Origin: Pseudoscleropodium purum
Taxonomy: Eukaryota; Streptophyta; Bryopsida; Hypnales; Brachytheciaceae
Reading direction: 5' to 3'
Length of the DNA stretch: 64,000 nt
Assembly (NCBI GenBank): GCA_963969395.1
Contig: OZ017798.1
Location: forward strand, 24,420,173-24,484,172
Shown: one piece after another, positions 10,995-23,880 of the stretch
How positions within the stretch are numbered: the first letter of the stretch is position 1
Layout: each line of letters opens with the position of its first letter
Made by a program: the position numbers and the translations under genes
Notes under the pieces: model-generated
What the model saw: only the letters and a program-made list of their open reading frames with translations
Database searches by the model: none
What the model was told of the DNA's origin: nothing

Positions 10995-11433
10995 GATGAT
11001 AATCAATTACATGGGTGTTGAACATACAAGAAAATGTGCTCATGAATCATGATGATTCAAAAAAAAATTTAAAAGTATGTAAGATCGAAAATTTGGCTGT
11101 CACTTTCAATGACTAGATGCTAATCCGTTGCTAACTATACTACAGAAAACATTGCCTTAGAATTGAATTGTCCATCTAAATGACTAGAAGAGTCAATTGT
11201 CTAAGGAGTGTCCATCAAGGAAATTGGTACTTTTGAATTGCAACTATTGAAGAATAAGATCACACAGTTGAAACATATCTTCTTCAACTTACTTTGCAAA
11301 ACCTAGCTTCTCCTATTAGGCAAGCTAACTTGTCACCACTGTCAAATCTTAGACATGTATTTAGCTTCAATGTGGACTTTGTGGTTGCACGACTCTATAC
11401 AAAGAAAGACACCTACACAACCTGGACAATAAC
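10995..11433. other. Unassigned AT-rich flank of the retrotransposon
   Basis: Continuation of the sequence interrupted at 4293. It has no open frame of note and no family that I recognise. Confidence 0.4.
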
Positions 11434-11649
11434 CACTAGAAGAAACATGTATCTAAGTTGATGGGGTTTTCTAAACATCTAATGTAATAAGCCATATTTT
11501 TATGTCAAAAATTCTGTTCACTCTAACATCTTCATGTTATAGTGCACATAATTCTTGACATAAAAATACAGCTTGTTACATTACATGTTTAGAAAAATCT
11601 ATCAACTTAAACATGGAAAAATTCAAAAAAATACAAACTTCTTCTAGTG
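11434..11649. mobile_element. CACTA-like foldback MITE (216 bp)
   Basis: The ends are perfect 11-bp inverted repeats CACTAGAAGAA / TTCTTCTAGTG. They are flanked by a perfect 3-bp target duplication AAC (11431-11433 and 11650-11652), as CACTA (En/Spm) elements make. The whole interior folds: from about 11452 to 11613 the two arms are near-perfect complements meeting at a 4-nt loop (CTTC, about 11535). No coding capacity. It lies just past the 3' end of the piggyBac fossil. Confidence 0.85.
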
Positions 11650-11752
11650 AACGGTTTTACTTTCTACCACATAGTCTACACTTCTTCCATTGAAGACCTG
11701 CACATATTTAATCATGGATTCTATGATCTTGTACATTGAAACAGCTCGTAGT

Positions 11753-13060
11753 TCAACCTAACCAAAAGGATGAACCTATTAGCCATATAGCAACTTTGTA
11801 GTGGAATTCTACACAAGACATTGGCTTCTTACAGCACCCCTTGTTGCGAATGGAGGACCAATGAGCTTTATACAACACATATGCATTACCTAAAGTAGTG
11901 TCTAAAATAAATAACAACAAACAATGCCAGCACTTTTGGGACATGATTTAGGCCATGTATTCAATAAGACATCATAATTAGTCAACAATATCAATTCCAC
12001 GCATCATTTCTTGGTATTCAATCTAAATGGGTGATGTGAAGTATGACAACCTCTCACCTCCCACCCACCAAAGACAACTACACCCCAATGCCATCATATT
12101 TGACGAGGTATTGAGGAGATAAATAAGGCACTCGTCAAACCACATGCATATTGCCATCCATTGTGAACAATGCATTGCCATAACTAATGTTCTCCTTGGC
12201 AACTCTACATTCAAATATTGAACAAGATGACTAAACAAACCAATACAATTGTGTTTCGCAGTTCCAATAAACCAAGTTCCTAGGGGTAGAAGTACATTGG
12301 CTAATTGGGGAGAGCTAAAGAAATAATCCATAACTATTAAATGTCCCACATGCGTGAGATCATCAACTAATTGGAGAATGACTTTCAAGTCAAGGTCCTT
12401 CATGGGTTTCTAATTCTTTTGTCCCTCATAGACTATCATATTATAAACATACCTAGACTTACTAGTAGCACATCACCAAATTTTAATATCATATCTAATT
12501 GGTTTATTCTTCTTATATTGTTTAATGTCACATCTATGATTGGTATCAGGCACCATGATCTCATCGCAGGCCAAATACTTGTCAAAGTTATAGGCAACTT
12601 TGGCTTTACATACAAAATTTTCAATCAACCATTTGCACTTCCCGATTTTGTCGTAACTAGGGGCCATTATCTCTTGAACTAAGGTTTCATTATCAACTAA
12701 GTGAATGTGAGGTGAAATTTGTTCAAATCTACAACGATGCATGATACATTTAATGACAAGGCACTCATAAAATCTTCTCCTCGACCAAAAAGATCTAATA
12801 GTAGGTTGTTGCTTTAGGTTCATGAATATAAAAACACCCAACCAAGCCTACAATTCTACTACGGTTAACGGCACGCCTCTATTGCGTCTATTCAAGATCC
12901 TAGGATCCTCTACACTTTCTTGACTAGAGGACCTATTTGTTTCTAAACAAATTGTTAATAGATTAGCCTTACGTTAGAAGAGTTCAAAGAACTCATGAAC
13001 TGCTACCTTGCACCTACTCTGCCATCAAGTGGGACTAGCTTTAGATCCTAAAAAATACTC
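11753..13060 (-). pseudogene. piggyBac-family transposase fossil (DDE_Tnp_1_7)
   Basis: A single minus-strand register can be read from about 13060 to 11753, broken only by stops. In order: an N-terminal helical part (HEFFELF, then ILNRRNRGVPLTVVEL, AWLGVFIFMNLKQQPTIRSFW, CRFEQISPHIHLVDN). Then the first catalytic Asp in CDEIMVPDTN followed by KKNKPIRYDIKIW. Then CATSKSRYVYNMIVYEG. The second Asp is in VMDYFFSSPQLANVLLPLGT. The third acidic pair is in GIDIVD, and a C-terminal CWHCLLLFILDTTLGNAYVLYK helix closes it. These match the piggyBac catalytic Asp positions (D268, D346, D447 in the insect enzyme). At least seven stops are present, so it is dead. No terminal repeats were located. Confidence 0.85.
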
Positions 13061-13284
13061 CTATCACCTATTAGAATAGACTCTAGTGAATCTAATGTCC
13101 ATCTACATATCATGATTCAAACAAACATACGTCTAATAATACATCCGCTATGGGATCCACCTCATCAAAGACGTTGGGTTCATCAAGCTCCCAACTAGAG
13201 TTTTGTCCATCGGAGTCACAAGCAAAGTCCGCATATCTAGCACTCTAATCTAGGTCTTGTACATCATCCTCTCCACCGATGTGG

Positions 13285-15060
13285 TCACTTAATTGGCAAG
13301 AGGTAACTTGGATATGTCACACCAATGTTTGGCAATTGTTTACCCACCACTTTGTCCGTGACCAATGAGAGTGGAAGCAACTCACCATTTTTGCCCATGA
13401 GATTTGGCATCAAGTTGTCCAGCGAGTCCTCAATTGCTTCAAAATGCTGCAAAAGCCACTGTAGGGTTGTGTTGTGTTGAGAAGAAGACACATCCAATCA
13501 ACTTGGATATGTTCTACTTGGCTATGATGGCCCCTCTAATCTCCTCCCTCCTCCCTACAATGTTTTTTGGGCACTAACCGCACACTAATGACATTTTCAA
13601 AATCGACCAATAGCATGTCTTTTCAAGTGACGACATGGGTGAATTCTCACATCACGTCCCCAGACAAGGCAATTCCTCCATTGGATGATGGACTTAGTCC
13701 CAAAATGGTGGGCAACACCAAAACTATTTTAGTCTAGTCTTCATTCTCCTAACTCAAACTTTCAAGGCCATGCATCGCTCCTTACCTATGTATGCAACAT
13801 CCATTGCTATCACACAATGTATACCACCTATTAGAATCATCTCTAGTAGCATGCCCTTTACCTTAGATGTCTCTGCTACAATGAGAATGTTAGGGGGCTT
13901 CTTTATAGTCATGAGGGGTGAGCAACATTCCATTCATCTCTTAGACCATACAATGAGGTGTTTGGGATCCTACTGCAGTACTGTAGTTATGATCTTCAAG
14001 CCCAGTCAAACACTCCACCCCATGAACGCTTGGCACAACATTTACAGCTTCTAAAAGATTTTGTACAATCCTCCTTCTCTGTGTCGAGGGTCTCAAAAGT
14101 GGTAGAGAATCTTGATTCTTTATGACAATTTGTGGCACTATCCACCCTAGCAGTGTTACCAAAATGGGACTCTGCTAATTTCCCCTTGATCTTCCTACAC
14201 CTCTTCCAATTGATTTTTGCTTGTCACCTCTACCTTGACCATTTTTTTCTTGAATGTGGTTGTGTCCAAGGAGGGTCCCCTTCCTCTAATTTAGTTCTAG
14301 CTTCAACAATTGCCAAGAGAAGAGGTAAATTTTTTCTTCCTTCCCAACCCATCTATGCTTGGCCCTATTTTTTGCATATCCATTTGCATGGCTACTTCAT
14401 CTTCCTCCCTCCCAACAGCTACTTCTCTCCAAATAGTAGTTGTCTTGGCAATAGACTCCTCATTGTCATCGGTAGAGGATTAGATATACCATCATTCCCT
14501 AACTAAATTTGTGTATAAGGTGATTGTATCGCCCCTTGATTAAAGGTGGATTGGATCCTATCCCTTATCACCATTGCTTTAGAGACATTTGAGTGTGGGC
14601 TCCCTTGTAATAGCAAGGAGCTATGAACTGCATGGACATTGATGGGACTCTACATCGGTACCTTGGACTCCACCAAGGCCCTCCTTGCCAACTATCTACT
14701 TCCAAAGAATCTGCAATGGTACCTAAAATTGCGATTGTTGAGCTTCTTTAGCCAAGGGAGGCTCTTCCCAAACAAAAGAAGACGTTGCAAATACTTCATG
14801 TCCAACAACCTAAGAATTTTCTTTTTCTACTTCTCCATACACTTTTTACCAAGGAGCCAATCATCAATCACTTGGACTTCATCTTCTAAGTGCTTAGAAA
14901 GCAATACAAAGTCCATGTTGTCGCCTCCTATCCACTCCAATTTTGAATTGTCAACATTGCCATGCCCCTTCCCGAACCAATTTTCTTTACTCATTGCACT
15001 TGCCATCTTTTCCACTCCACGTACCTACTTCTTTTGTTTGTGGAAATGCCATTATTGATT
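13285..15060 (-). pseudogene. Unidentified broken coding remnants upstream of the piggyBac fossil
   Basis: Minus-strand stretches read open for 40-70 codons with coding-like composition: 15015-14827 (starts MEKMASAMSKENWFGKG) continues past stops to about 14520. Further pieces lie at 14340-13990 (rich in Lys, Glu, Cys) and 13497-13285 (MDVSSSQHNTTLQWLLQHFE). I do not recognise any domain. They may belong to the same element as the transposase, or to a captured or neighbouring dead gene. Register changes occur between pieces. Confidence 0.35.
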
Positions 15061-18000
15061 GTATAGCTCTCACCACAATATGAAGAAGAATCATACTGAA
15101 TTCACCTATAGTGACTCACAATTTGCAATGCATCCTTGCAAATTTTTGTGTCAATGTTATTTCTAAACTTCTAATGATCAACTTGTGTATCCTATGCATC
15201 TCTTATTGCAATCAGCTTATTGAAAATGCCCCACTACTACATTGCCTACAAATCACCAAGTACATGTGAAACCAAGAGGGCATCTCTCTCTAAACTCCAA
15301 ACCCCATCTAAGAACTTTTGTGCATCCAAACCTTGGCTGCATCCAGTTCAACTCCAAGGATGCCTTACTCCAATGGTATTCCTCTAGGCACTAGCAACGT
15401 ATCACCGGACGTTGTACCGAACAATGTCATGAATTTCATATCTGCATCAAAAATGGAGTTCACTTTAGAATTTCCCACAATTTGTCTCGTTCAATAGATG
15501 TCCCGAAATCCTACACAATTGCTTTGAGTCAATTTTCCATTTGAATGTGTGAAATGCTTGTTTTGGAGGAGTGCAAAACATTGAAGTCACTTTCTATCTT
15601 CAATGACACTTCAGGGTTAACCTTGAAAAGATGTGGCCCCCATGACCACAGTAGTTATCAAAATACTCCCATCATTTTACTATAGGTGTATTCTTTGTTT
15701 CTTTAATTAATTCTATGAGGATCTTGCACACTTGAAAGGTTCTTTGTTAAAGGCTGCGTTATACTATTGGTGGAGAAGTACAAGTCAAGAATTGTAGAAA
15801 AATGAAGTAATAAGCGTAGTCACATCTTCTTTGAGAAGCAAAATTTCTTCAAGAATGAGAAGTTGGTGAGAGAAAAAACAAGCCAATGGGGAATCATTGT
15901 GCATGATGAAGGTGTAACATTCCTTTTTGATGTGTCGAGCATAGAGAATGGAAACTAGAGAATGGGTAAGTTTGTATGATTTGAGGATCCAATTACAAAA
16001 GCTAGAATTTGTGGGTTGAATCTTGATAGGTCAAGTCAAATGCTCAACCGTCAATAATGCAAACTATTAGCAACATAGGAATGAAATTCCTCATCACAAG
16101 ATAAAAAATTATTTGTTGAATCTTTTGGTTGACCATTTCTTTGATTCCAAAGGAAAAGAATGGGCTGGTTCAAATAATGAGGAATGAGAGCTCCACAATA
16201 CACAAACAACCAATGAGAAAGCACCACATCTCAATTTTCCATTAATTGAATTCGGAATGAAGAAAGTGTGACTACCATTAATACAATTGGAGGAAATTCG
16301 TTCTTCACCAGAATGGGTTTATACTATGGCCAAGTCTTGTCAAGTGAGCACTTCAAGCATGGATGAAAAAATGACATAGCTACCTATTTAGCAACACTTT
16401 CTATTAAAAAAGTTTTCTTGAAAGGTCAAATTTCTTGGACGACCTCAATATCCTAGACAAGAAAATTAGGACCTTTCATTATTGCATCTTAGCAGTGCAA
16501 TTAAAGGATTTTTCTAATTCAAATAGTATTAAATGGATCTTCACTTCTTCTTTTTTCTACTTCAATTTGTGAAGCTATCTATTGGACTTCAATTTGTAAA
16601 GTTGTCTAGGAGACTTTTCCACTTGGTGTTTACACTACAACAAGTCAAGACTTCTTCAAGCATCATTTCATTGGCTTTTTGTCTTCTCCATCATCCGAGT
16701 GGTTGCTTCAAATAACCATGTTTTGGCCAAAACATATTGATCACCATATAATAAAGTCACCCTAACTATAGAAACAAATAATCCACCTATTGGTTCAATA
16801 ATTAAAGTATTTAGATGACTACCTTAGTCATGGGGAGTTGCATCTTTCCAAGATTAACGAGTAAAGGCATCCATTGGACCTTTTAGGTTTGTAGCATTCT
16901 AACTCTAAAAGGACAAGCCTACGACTAATTTTTCAAATCTCAAAGTTTTTCTTGATCATTATATGCTACCATTCTTCAACTATTTATAAATGAAAATTTT
17001 TGTAATTATTCTTCAAAGATGAAATTACCTTCTTTTTTTAATTCATAAAAGTTTCAAATGTTTTGTAAAAAAATTGAAATTATTATGAATTTTTGAATTA
17101 AAAAAATCATACAAAATATAATGTATGCTCAAAAAATCTAGTTTTTTTTCATATAGGTGTACATTATAGTATTGAACATCATAGTTCACTTTTTAATATG
17201 TCATTCTAAGATTAGAAAATTAGCACTCCATGGTATTAGGCCCATAGCTTAAATTGCAAAAAAATATTAAAATTTTAAGAATTTCAAAATTTTCAAATCG
17301 GAATAGAAACTAGACTTGATAAAATACATATCATTAATTGGATTCAAAATTTTAAAAAAAGATCACAATTTTTATGGCTCAAATTCAAATCAAGAAAAAG
17401 GAAGCAAAAATTGCCAAAATACACTACATGGTGATCCATGGATTTGCCATATTTTCATGTAAGAAAGTAAAAGAATATCACAAAAGAATATACAATACCC
17501 CTAAAATAAATTGAATGAAAAAACATTTATTCCATCCTTGATGCCTCCTTGAAATCTTCCAAAAAATATAAACATCTTTTGAGGTGGTTCACAATTAAAG
17601 ACAAAGTCCATGACAATATACTCAAACCTCAAAATCCTTCACTCTATTTCTTCTATTTTTGTTGCTATTTAGGAGGTAAAATTCTTTGATTTTTTTCCAG
17701 AAGTGAAATCACATGTTTCATATAATGAAATTTTTAGATTTTCTTGTGAAGATTTTAAATTACCATAGATTTTAAAAGGAAAAAGAAATAAAATTCATAT
17801 CAAATACAGAACATGCTTAAAATATCTAAAAATTTCATAATAGAAGTAAAAAATATCATTAGTACAAAAAAACTTCTATGTCATTCTATATTTAAAAAGG
17901 TGGATATAAATTCTCAACTTCAACTTCAATAACATGTTCATTTTTACAAAATTTACAAAATTTACAAGTATATTAATAGCTATAATTTGGAAGCTTCATT

Positions 18001-19317
18001 TTTTAAAACAGTTTTCCAAAATAAAAAAAATCATACTTGATGTCAAAATCTAGTTTTTAGAAAGAAAAAAAACAGAAAAAAAAACACTCAAAGTACTAAA
18101 ATACATTATATAGGTACACCACTTTTTGACAAAATATCCCATATTCAATCAAGAAATAATGAGGAAATTGTAATAAGATATAACTAATATGATTTGAACT
18201 TATCTTAGTAATGTCCATATAGTATTAATGAAGTTTTTCACAAAAAACTTGATAAAAATCATATGTTCTTTAATATGAAAAAACTATTTGATCATTAGAA
18301 AGGATAATTTAAGTCCATTGAATTTGAAAGGACACTTGACCCTATCATCAAGGTAGTCAACCAAAAATTATTAGAATCTTGAATGTATAGATGCATTTTG
18401 TGTTTTACAATTCCCTAAAGGCCATTCAACAAACTCTGTTAGTCTTTAGCATCCCTCTTGGGTTAACAAACTAGGCACCTCCAAAATATTAATATTTTAA
18501 GAAAATATTTTGGTTTATTAGATAGATCTATGGCTACCTATAAAACTTTAATTCACTCCATTGCCATTAGTGAGATGAAAGATGTAAAAGATTTTTAGAG
18601 TGTATGCAATTATGTTTTCACCTAACAAAAATAACAAATGAAATTCATTTTTGATAAATCTTCCAAATAAAAAACTTGCAAAGGTCAAAGGAGCTTGCTA
18701 TTTGGCTTTCTAAGACATTTTTGCCACTAAAATTGATGTATTTCAATTCATAGATAAAATATTTGCAACTTATTTTTGTCTATAATCTATAGTTGTTGTA
18801 CAAAAGTAGTTTTCATTTAAATATTGTCAAAATTTAGATCTTGGATTTCATAACTTAATTATCTTTACTTCAAGAAAATTCTCAATTTGTAGCTCTTATA
18901 TATTAAATTTTATTGAATGTCAAAGTATAATAATGTAATTAGAGAAACCACTAAAAATACTTTAATTCCTACTTCAATACCATAACTTTTCAATCCATTA
19001 GGCTTTTGTTTATGAAAGTTTTAAAAATTCAATTATGTGAGGTGAAGATAGAATCCTACAGTTAGATCTCAAATGGTTGATTGATAAGAAATGGCCATTT
19101 CACATTGATTTTCAATTGGAGAAATACAGTTACAGAATTCCTAAGGGTTGCCAATATAACCTACCACTTAATCATCCACTACATCATATTAGGGTGAAGA
19201 TTTGTCCTTCTTGAACAAACTTATGTTTAGTAACTTATCATCTTTGAGTTTTATGTGTTATCCCTTAGTGTGAATGAATCTTAGTGAATAGTCATGCCAT
19301 TGAGTCATTAGACGAGT

Positions 19318-19515
19318 TTGGGGGGGTCCAGAAGCCTGTTTCGAGCTTGTTCCCCCGCGGTTGTTCCCCGCAGCAAGGAAAACGGCCCGTTGTCAGAAAA
19401 AAAAAATTTATAAATAAAATAAAATAAAATAAAATTGGTCAATGACGTGGCAGGGTCTTGGCCACGTCAAACCGCTACGCTGAACCTGTTTCCTGCGTTC
19501 GTAGGCTGTAATAAC
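19318..19515. other. GC-rich island with an ACGT palindrome
   Basis: A sharply bounded GC-rich patch in an AT desert. It contains two related strings (GCCTGTTTCGAGCTTG and ACCTGTTTCCTGCGTT), an (AAAAT)n run at about 19407-19435 and an inverted pair TGACGTGGC (19443-19451) / GCCACGTCA (19461-19469). The latter are bZIP-type ACGT core sites. No open frame. It could be a small non-autonomous element or a regulatory fragment. Confidence 0.45.
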
Positions 19516-20731
19516 TCACAGGCATTTAGAGGCCCTAAAAATCTTCTAATGACTAATGTCTATAAGATGCAGCTTGTTAGTTATAATTTTTTCATTTAGA
19601 GATAGTAAAAAGTTTCAAAATTCAAAGTTTGTATTCTAAAAATGGTGACAATTTATGAATATAAAGCAATGATATTACAAAGCCATTAGGAGAGATTCGA
19701 GGGCTCCATAAGATTACGAGTTCTCAGGCTTTGAACACGTTGCAACATTGCCAACAGTGCAATTTGACGTAGTTGAAAGAGTGCCATGTCATTTTTCCAA
19801 AAATAAATGAATATTTTTTTTCTATTTTTTTTCATTTAAATTTTTTTCGTATTTTCATAATTTTTTTTAAATAAAATAAAATTCTAATAGAGACGCTTTT
19901 TTCCAATATCAAAGGAAATACATATGAAACGGCCCCTCCTTGCCTCCAAATCTCATATAATGTCTATTAAAAGCCTTCTTCTTTGATATAATATTCAATA
20001 ACTACAATTCATAATTATTCTGATTTGGATTTGAAAAGAAGTGATGAAATTGAATGATTGAGTTTGTGAAATATATCATGATTTAATATATCGTGGGGAA
20101 TTGCATACTACTATACACAAATTTAAGTCCCATTATGCACTTGATGTATACACCAAAAATTTGATATTAGGACCAAAATATATCTATGAATATTTATCCC
20201 TTTTTGCCATATCTAATTCATGACCTCTATCAAATATTTCAAGAATTTTTTATTTAATTATAAATAGAAAATGCACATTTGAAAAAACAAAAAACAAAAA
20301 TGATACAATTATTTAATCTCTGAAAACTAATTTAAAGCTTTGAATACCTAAACTAAATATACAAATGAAAAATAATTCTAAAATAATTAATATAAGCACT
20401 TAAAAGTTAAATGTTTAGGATTTTACAAACCTGTATTTAAAATTTTAGACAATATCTTGATTGCTATCAATGATTTTTCAAAATTTACCTAAATTAGTGT
20501 AATGAAACATTCTTTGGAGTATAAAATTTTCAATTTTGACTACTTTGGAGATTTTTTAAGAGTAATAAAATTTGGTGGTCAATATTCTTCTAAGAACAAT
20601 TACTAAATAACTATTACAAAGTCTTTCTTTAGTCATTATTTAATCATTGTTTATACAATATTATGCAATAAACAATATATTAATTCCTCTATTTTTTTAC
20701 ACAAATTTTGTTACATTGTATATTTATATGC

Positions 20732-20749
20732 ATATATATATATATATAT
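20732..20749. repeat. (AT)n microsatellite
   Basis: Nine AT units in a row. Confidence 0.9.
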
Positions 20750-22941
20750 CAATGATAAACCAATAGTAGAGTAGTCATAGAGTAGTTGAATAATAAATAT
20801 AAAAAAGTCATTGATTAGTTATAAAATAGTCATAATGTAGTCATAGAATACACATGGACAATAGTAACAAGGAGTCAAAGTTTGGAGTAGTTGAAGATGA
20901 ACAATGGGAACTTCAACCACCTCTCTCAATCCAAGAATTTTCATTTTTTTCTTACTTCTTGATATTCACCTTCTTTTTGTTTTTTATTCTTGTTTTTGCT
21001 TCAAGATTTCAATGTGAAGGTTTAGATCAACCATTGCCTTAGGAGTGTACTAAATAGTTTACATTCTTCTTACTACTACTTGTTGTTCACCTTCTTTTTG
21101 TTTTACTTCTTGTTTTGCCTCAAGATTTCAAAGTGAGGTTTTTTTAACCACTTTTTATTTTATTTTTTATAGTTGCCACCTCCTTAAAGTAGTATTTAAT
21201 TTGTTTTTTGTGTTGGAGGTTTTGCTCACTTTACATGCATGTAACATTATTCTTCATTTTAGTAGGAACAATTATTTTTTGTTTGGATTTCTACAACTAC
21301 ATTGATGAAAATTGGTGAATTATCACTTTAGTTTAACTTGAAAATTGTACCTTCTTTTTGCTTTGCAATGCATTTTTAACTACGATATTGTATATGAACA
21401 AAACCTTATATAAGAGAATTGAAAGTAACGCACATCTAATAGAGGACAATAAGAGCAAGTTCTTCAACTTTGCATTAGGTGAGTTCTACAACCTTGTATG
21501 ATTGTTGCAATATTTTGTGATGTATTTTTTGTTAAAAGTTAGGAATTAGGTCAACCACAACTTTCAAAGTACTCTATAATATATAGGAGTCAAACATGCA
21601 TGCCACTAATATAGTCATTTTTGTTGCAATCACTTTCTAATAATAATCAACTACCATAACGATATGATAGGATGGATGGGAAATAATTATTTTTACTAAT
21701 GCCAAAAGATAAAGAAAAGGAAAAAGAAGAATTTCTGAATTCAACAAAAATTAAATGACCAAATTATTATAAAATGAAATGTTCAATGTTAGTTGAAAGG
21801 TCCAAATTAGAGTCTAAAAATCATCTATCATTAAAAGAGCATAGGAAATAAATTTCTTCATTGACAGTCAATGAGAAAGAATGAGGGAGAGGTTGTTTTT
21901 ATAATGATATCCATTGTCCATCATGGCCCCTCAAAGGATATGGAATAATTTAAGTAGAATTTTAAGTTAGTACTGCAAGTTTAAATATAATGTTGAATTT
22001 TCAAAAACTAAATTTTAAAATGCCAAGGGTACTTTAATTTGGAAACTTTTAATAATTATTCAACATCAATGTGTCACCCTTGCCCTATGGGTATGGTATA
22101 CTAAAAAACAACCATACTAAAATCTTCTTATTTTCTATTTTTGTGTGCGCAACTACAAAATAACTAAACAATGACTACAATAGTCTTTAGTCATATACAC
22201 AAATACTATATAATCAACAAATTGACTTCTAAACTAGATAATAAAATAATTATATATTTATATAATATGATTTAGATAAATAAATCACTTAACTATTCAT
22301 CTTAATAATAAATAATGGTATATTCAAATTGTATATAAAAAATCACATGGTATTTAATAATCAATGATTGTATATTTAAACAATATAAATTTTGATAATT
22401 ATTCATTATTATATATATTTACAATCTTAAATGATAGATTGTTTAAGATTAGAGATATCAATAGTCTACTAGAATTAGTGATGATTACATATATTTGCAA
22501 TCCATCACAATCATTCATGATTACTTATATTTGCAATCTATGAATTTTCATAATTTCGAAGAAAATGAATCTCGATGGTGTTTATTAATTTGTCAAAAAT
22601 ACAAATCTATTTTAAACTTGAAGTTACATTCATTGATTTTTTCAAATGATGTTCAAAATGATTAAAAAATTGTGTATATATGGTGATCTTCTATGAAATT
22701 CAATTTTTGTGCACAATAATTGCTTTGAGTTGAATATTTATGTATATTATTATTAACAAGTTGATTATAATACTTTTTTTCATAATTTGAATTTTATGTA
22801 CATATCCTATTAAAAAAGATGAAGCTTTAGGAGGAGAAACAAAGGTTTGCACATGGTCTTAGGCTTGTACTGAATGCACACAAAATAACAAACTCTCACT
22901 CAACAATTGAATGTATTGTAGTTATTAGGCACTCAAGGTGT

Positions 22942-22964
22942 ATAGTGACACTTTGTGTCACTAT
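22942..22964. repeat. Perfect short palindrome next to a poly-C tract
   Basis: ATAGTGACAC and GTGTCACTAT separated by TTT, followed at once by a run of C. Poly-C (22971-22977, 23041-23048) and poly-G (23369-23375) tracts bracket about 400 bp, suggesting an element boundary, but no target duplication was found. Confidence 0.5.
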
Positions 22965-23109
22965 GCACTCCCCCCCTTAATTTTTATTTTACCACCCCCA
23001 ACTATCATTTAGAATTTGATTAAAAAAAATTTATTTCATCCCCCCCCTCACCCTCACCCCCTCTTGTAATCTTCATAATCAAAGTTCTTGACAAACAATA
23101 TGGGACAAT

Positions 23110-23240
23110 TGATCCCGTATCCAATACTGTATCCGTATTTAGTACCCGTATTCAATATCCATATTCAGTACAAGTATTTACTACTCATATCCAATACCCG
23201 TATCCGTATCCGTATTCGTATTCAGTATTTGTATTTTATA
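23110..23240. repeat. Degenerate GTATCC/GTATTC minisatellite
   Basis: Repeated CCGTATCCAATA-like units (CCGTATCC, CCGTATTC, CAGTATTT) run for about 130 bp. The unit is 6-12 bp and poorly conserved. On the reverse strand it reads as GGATACGG-type repeats. Confidence 0.75.
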
Positions 23241-23629
23241 TTTGAACGGCTCAGATTAAATTTCACAAGATCAACATCTTGTGATTTTTTGAGAAATCAA
23301 TGTCAATTTTGAGGGTAAGCATTTTTTTTCAAAAAAATCAACGGCTCACAAATTTTTTGAGAGAGGAGGGGGGGAACTAATGGGAAACTGGGGTAGCAGG
23401 CGAGTTTCAGTGTATAGTCAAGTGGTGCTCTTTGAAAATGTCCCTCAAATTCTACTTTTTAATATTCTAAAATTGCACTTTGAAAAGGGCTCTAAAACTC
23501 GAAGTTTTTAGAACATTAAGAATGCATCAAACTCTATTTACTTCATGAGATGGGTCTTTTAAATGTTATTTTTAGGCTTAATTTAGAAAATTTTATCCAA
23601 CAAAAAGATCATTTGGAGATAGAGGCAAT

Positions 23630-23880
23630 ATGTATTAAAAGGTGCTTTAAAAGTGTGAAACATGATTATATGTAATGTAGGGTTATATAGAATACCATAG
23701 AATTATGTGAATAGTACATGTAAAATAGCATATACAAAAAGGATATTAGAAAAAAGAAAGGGTATGGATAATAAGGCTCTAAAATTATGAATGGCAATGA
23801 GAAATCTACTTTTCTAGCTACTTTGGACACAATATTTTACAAATGGCCTCAACTTCATTGTGGTGTATGTATTCAATAAA
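23630..23880 (-). repeat. Dispersed repeat, copy 1 (inverted relative to copy 2 at 61540)
   Basis: The reverse complement aligns with 61540-61785. The best block shares ACATATAATCATGTTTCACA and CATGTACTATTCACATAATT. No coding capacity, ends not defined. Confidence 0.75.

Noticed and set aside
20854..21042. 62-codon frame with a membrane segment
   Set aside because: The next about 100 bp is a diverged copy of the same patch without an intact frame, and the context is gene-free. No support for a gene.
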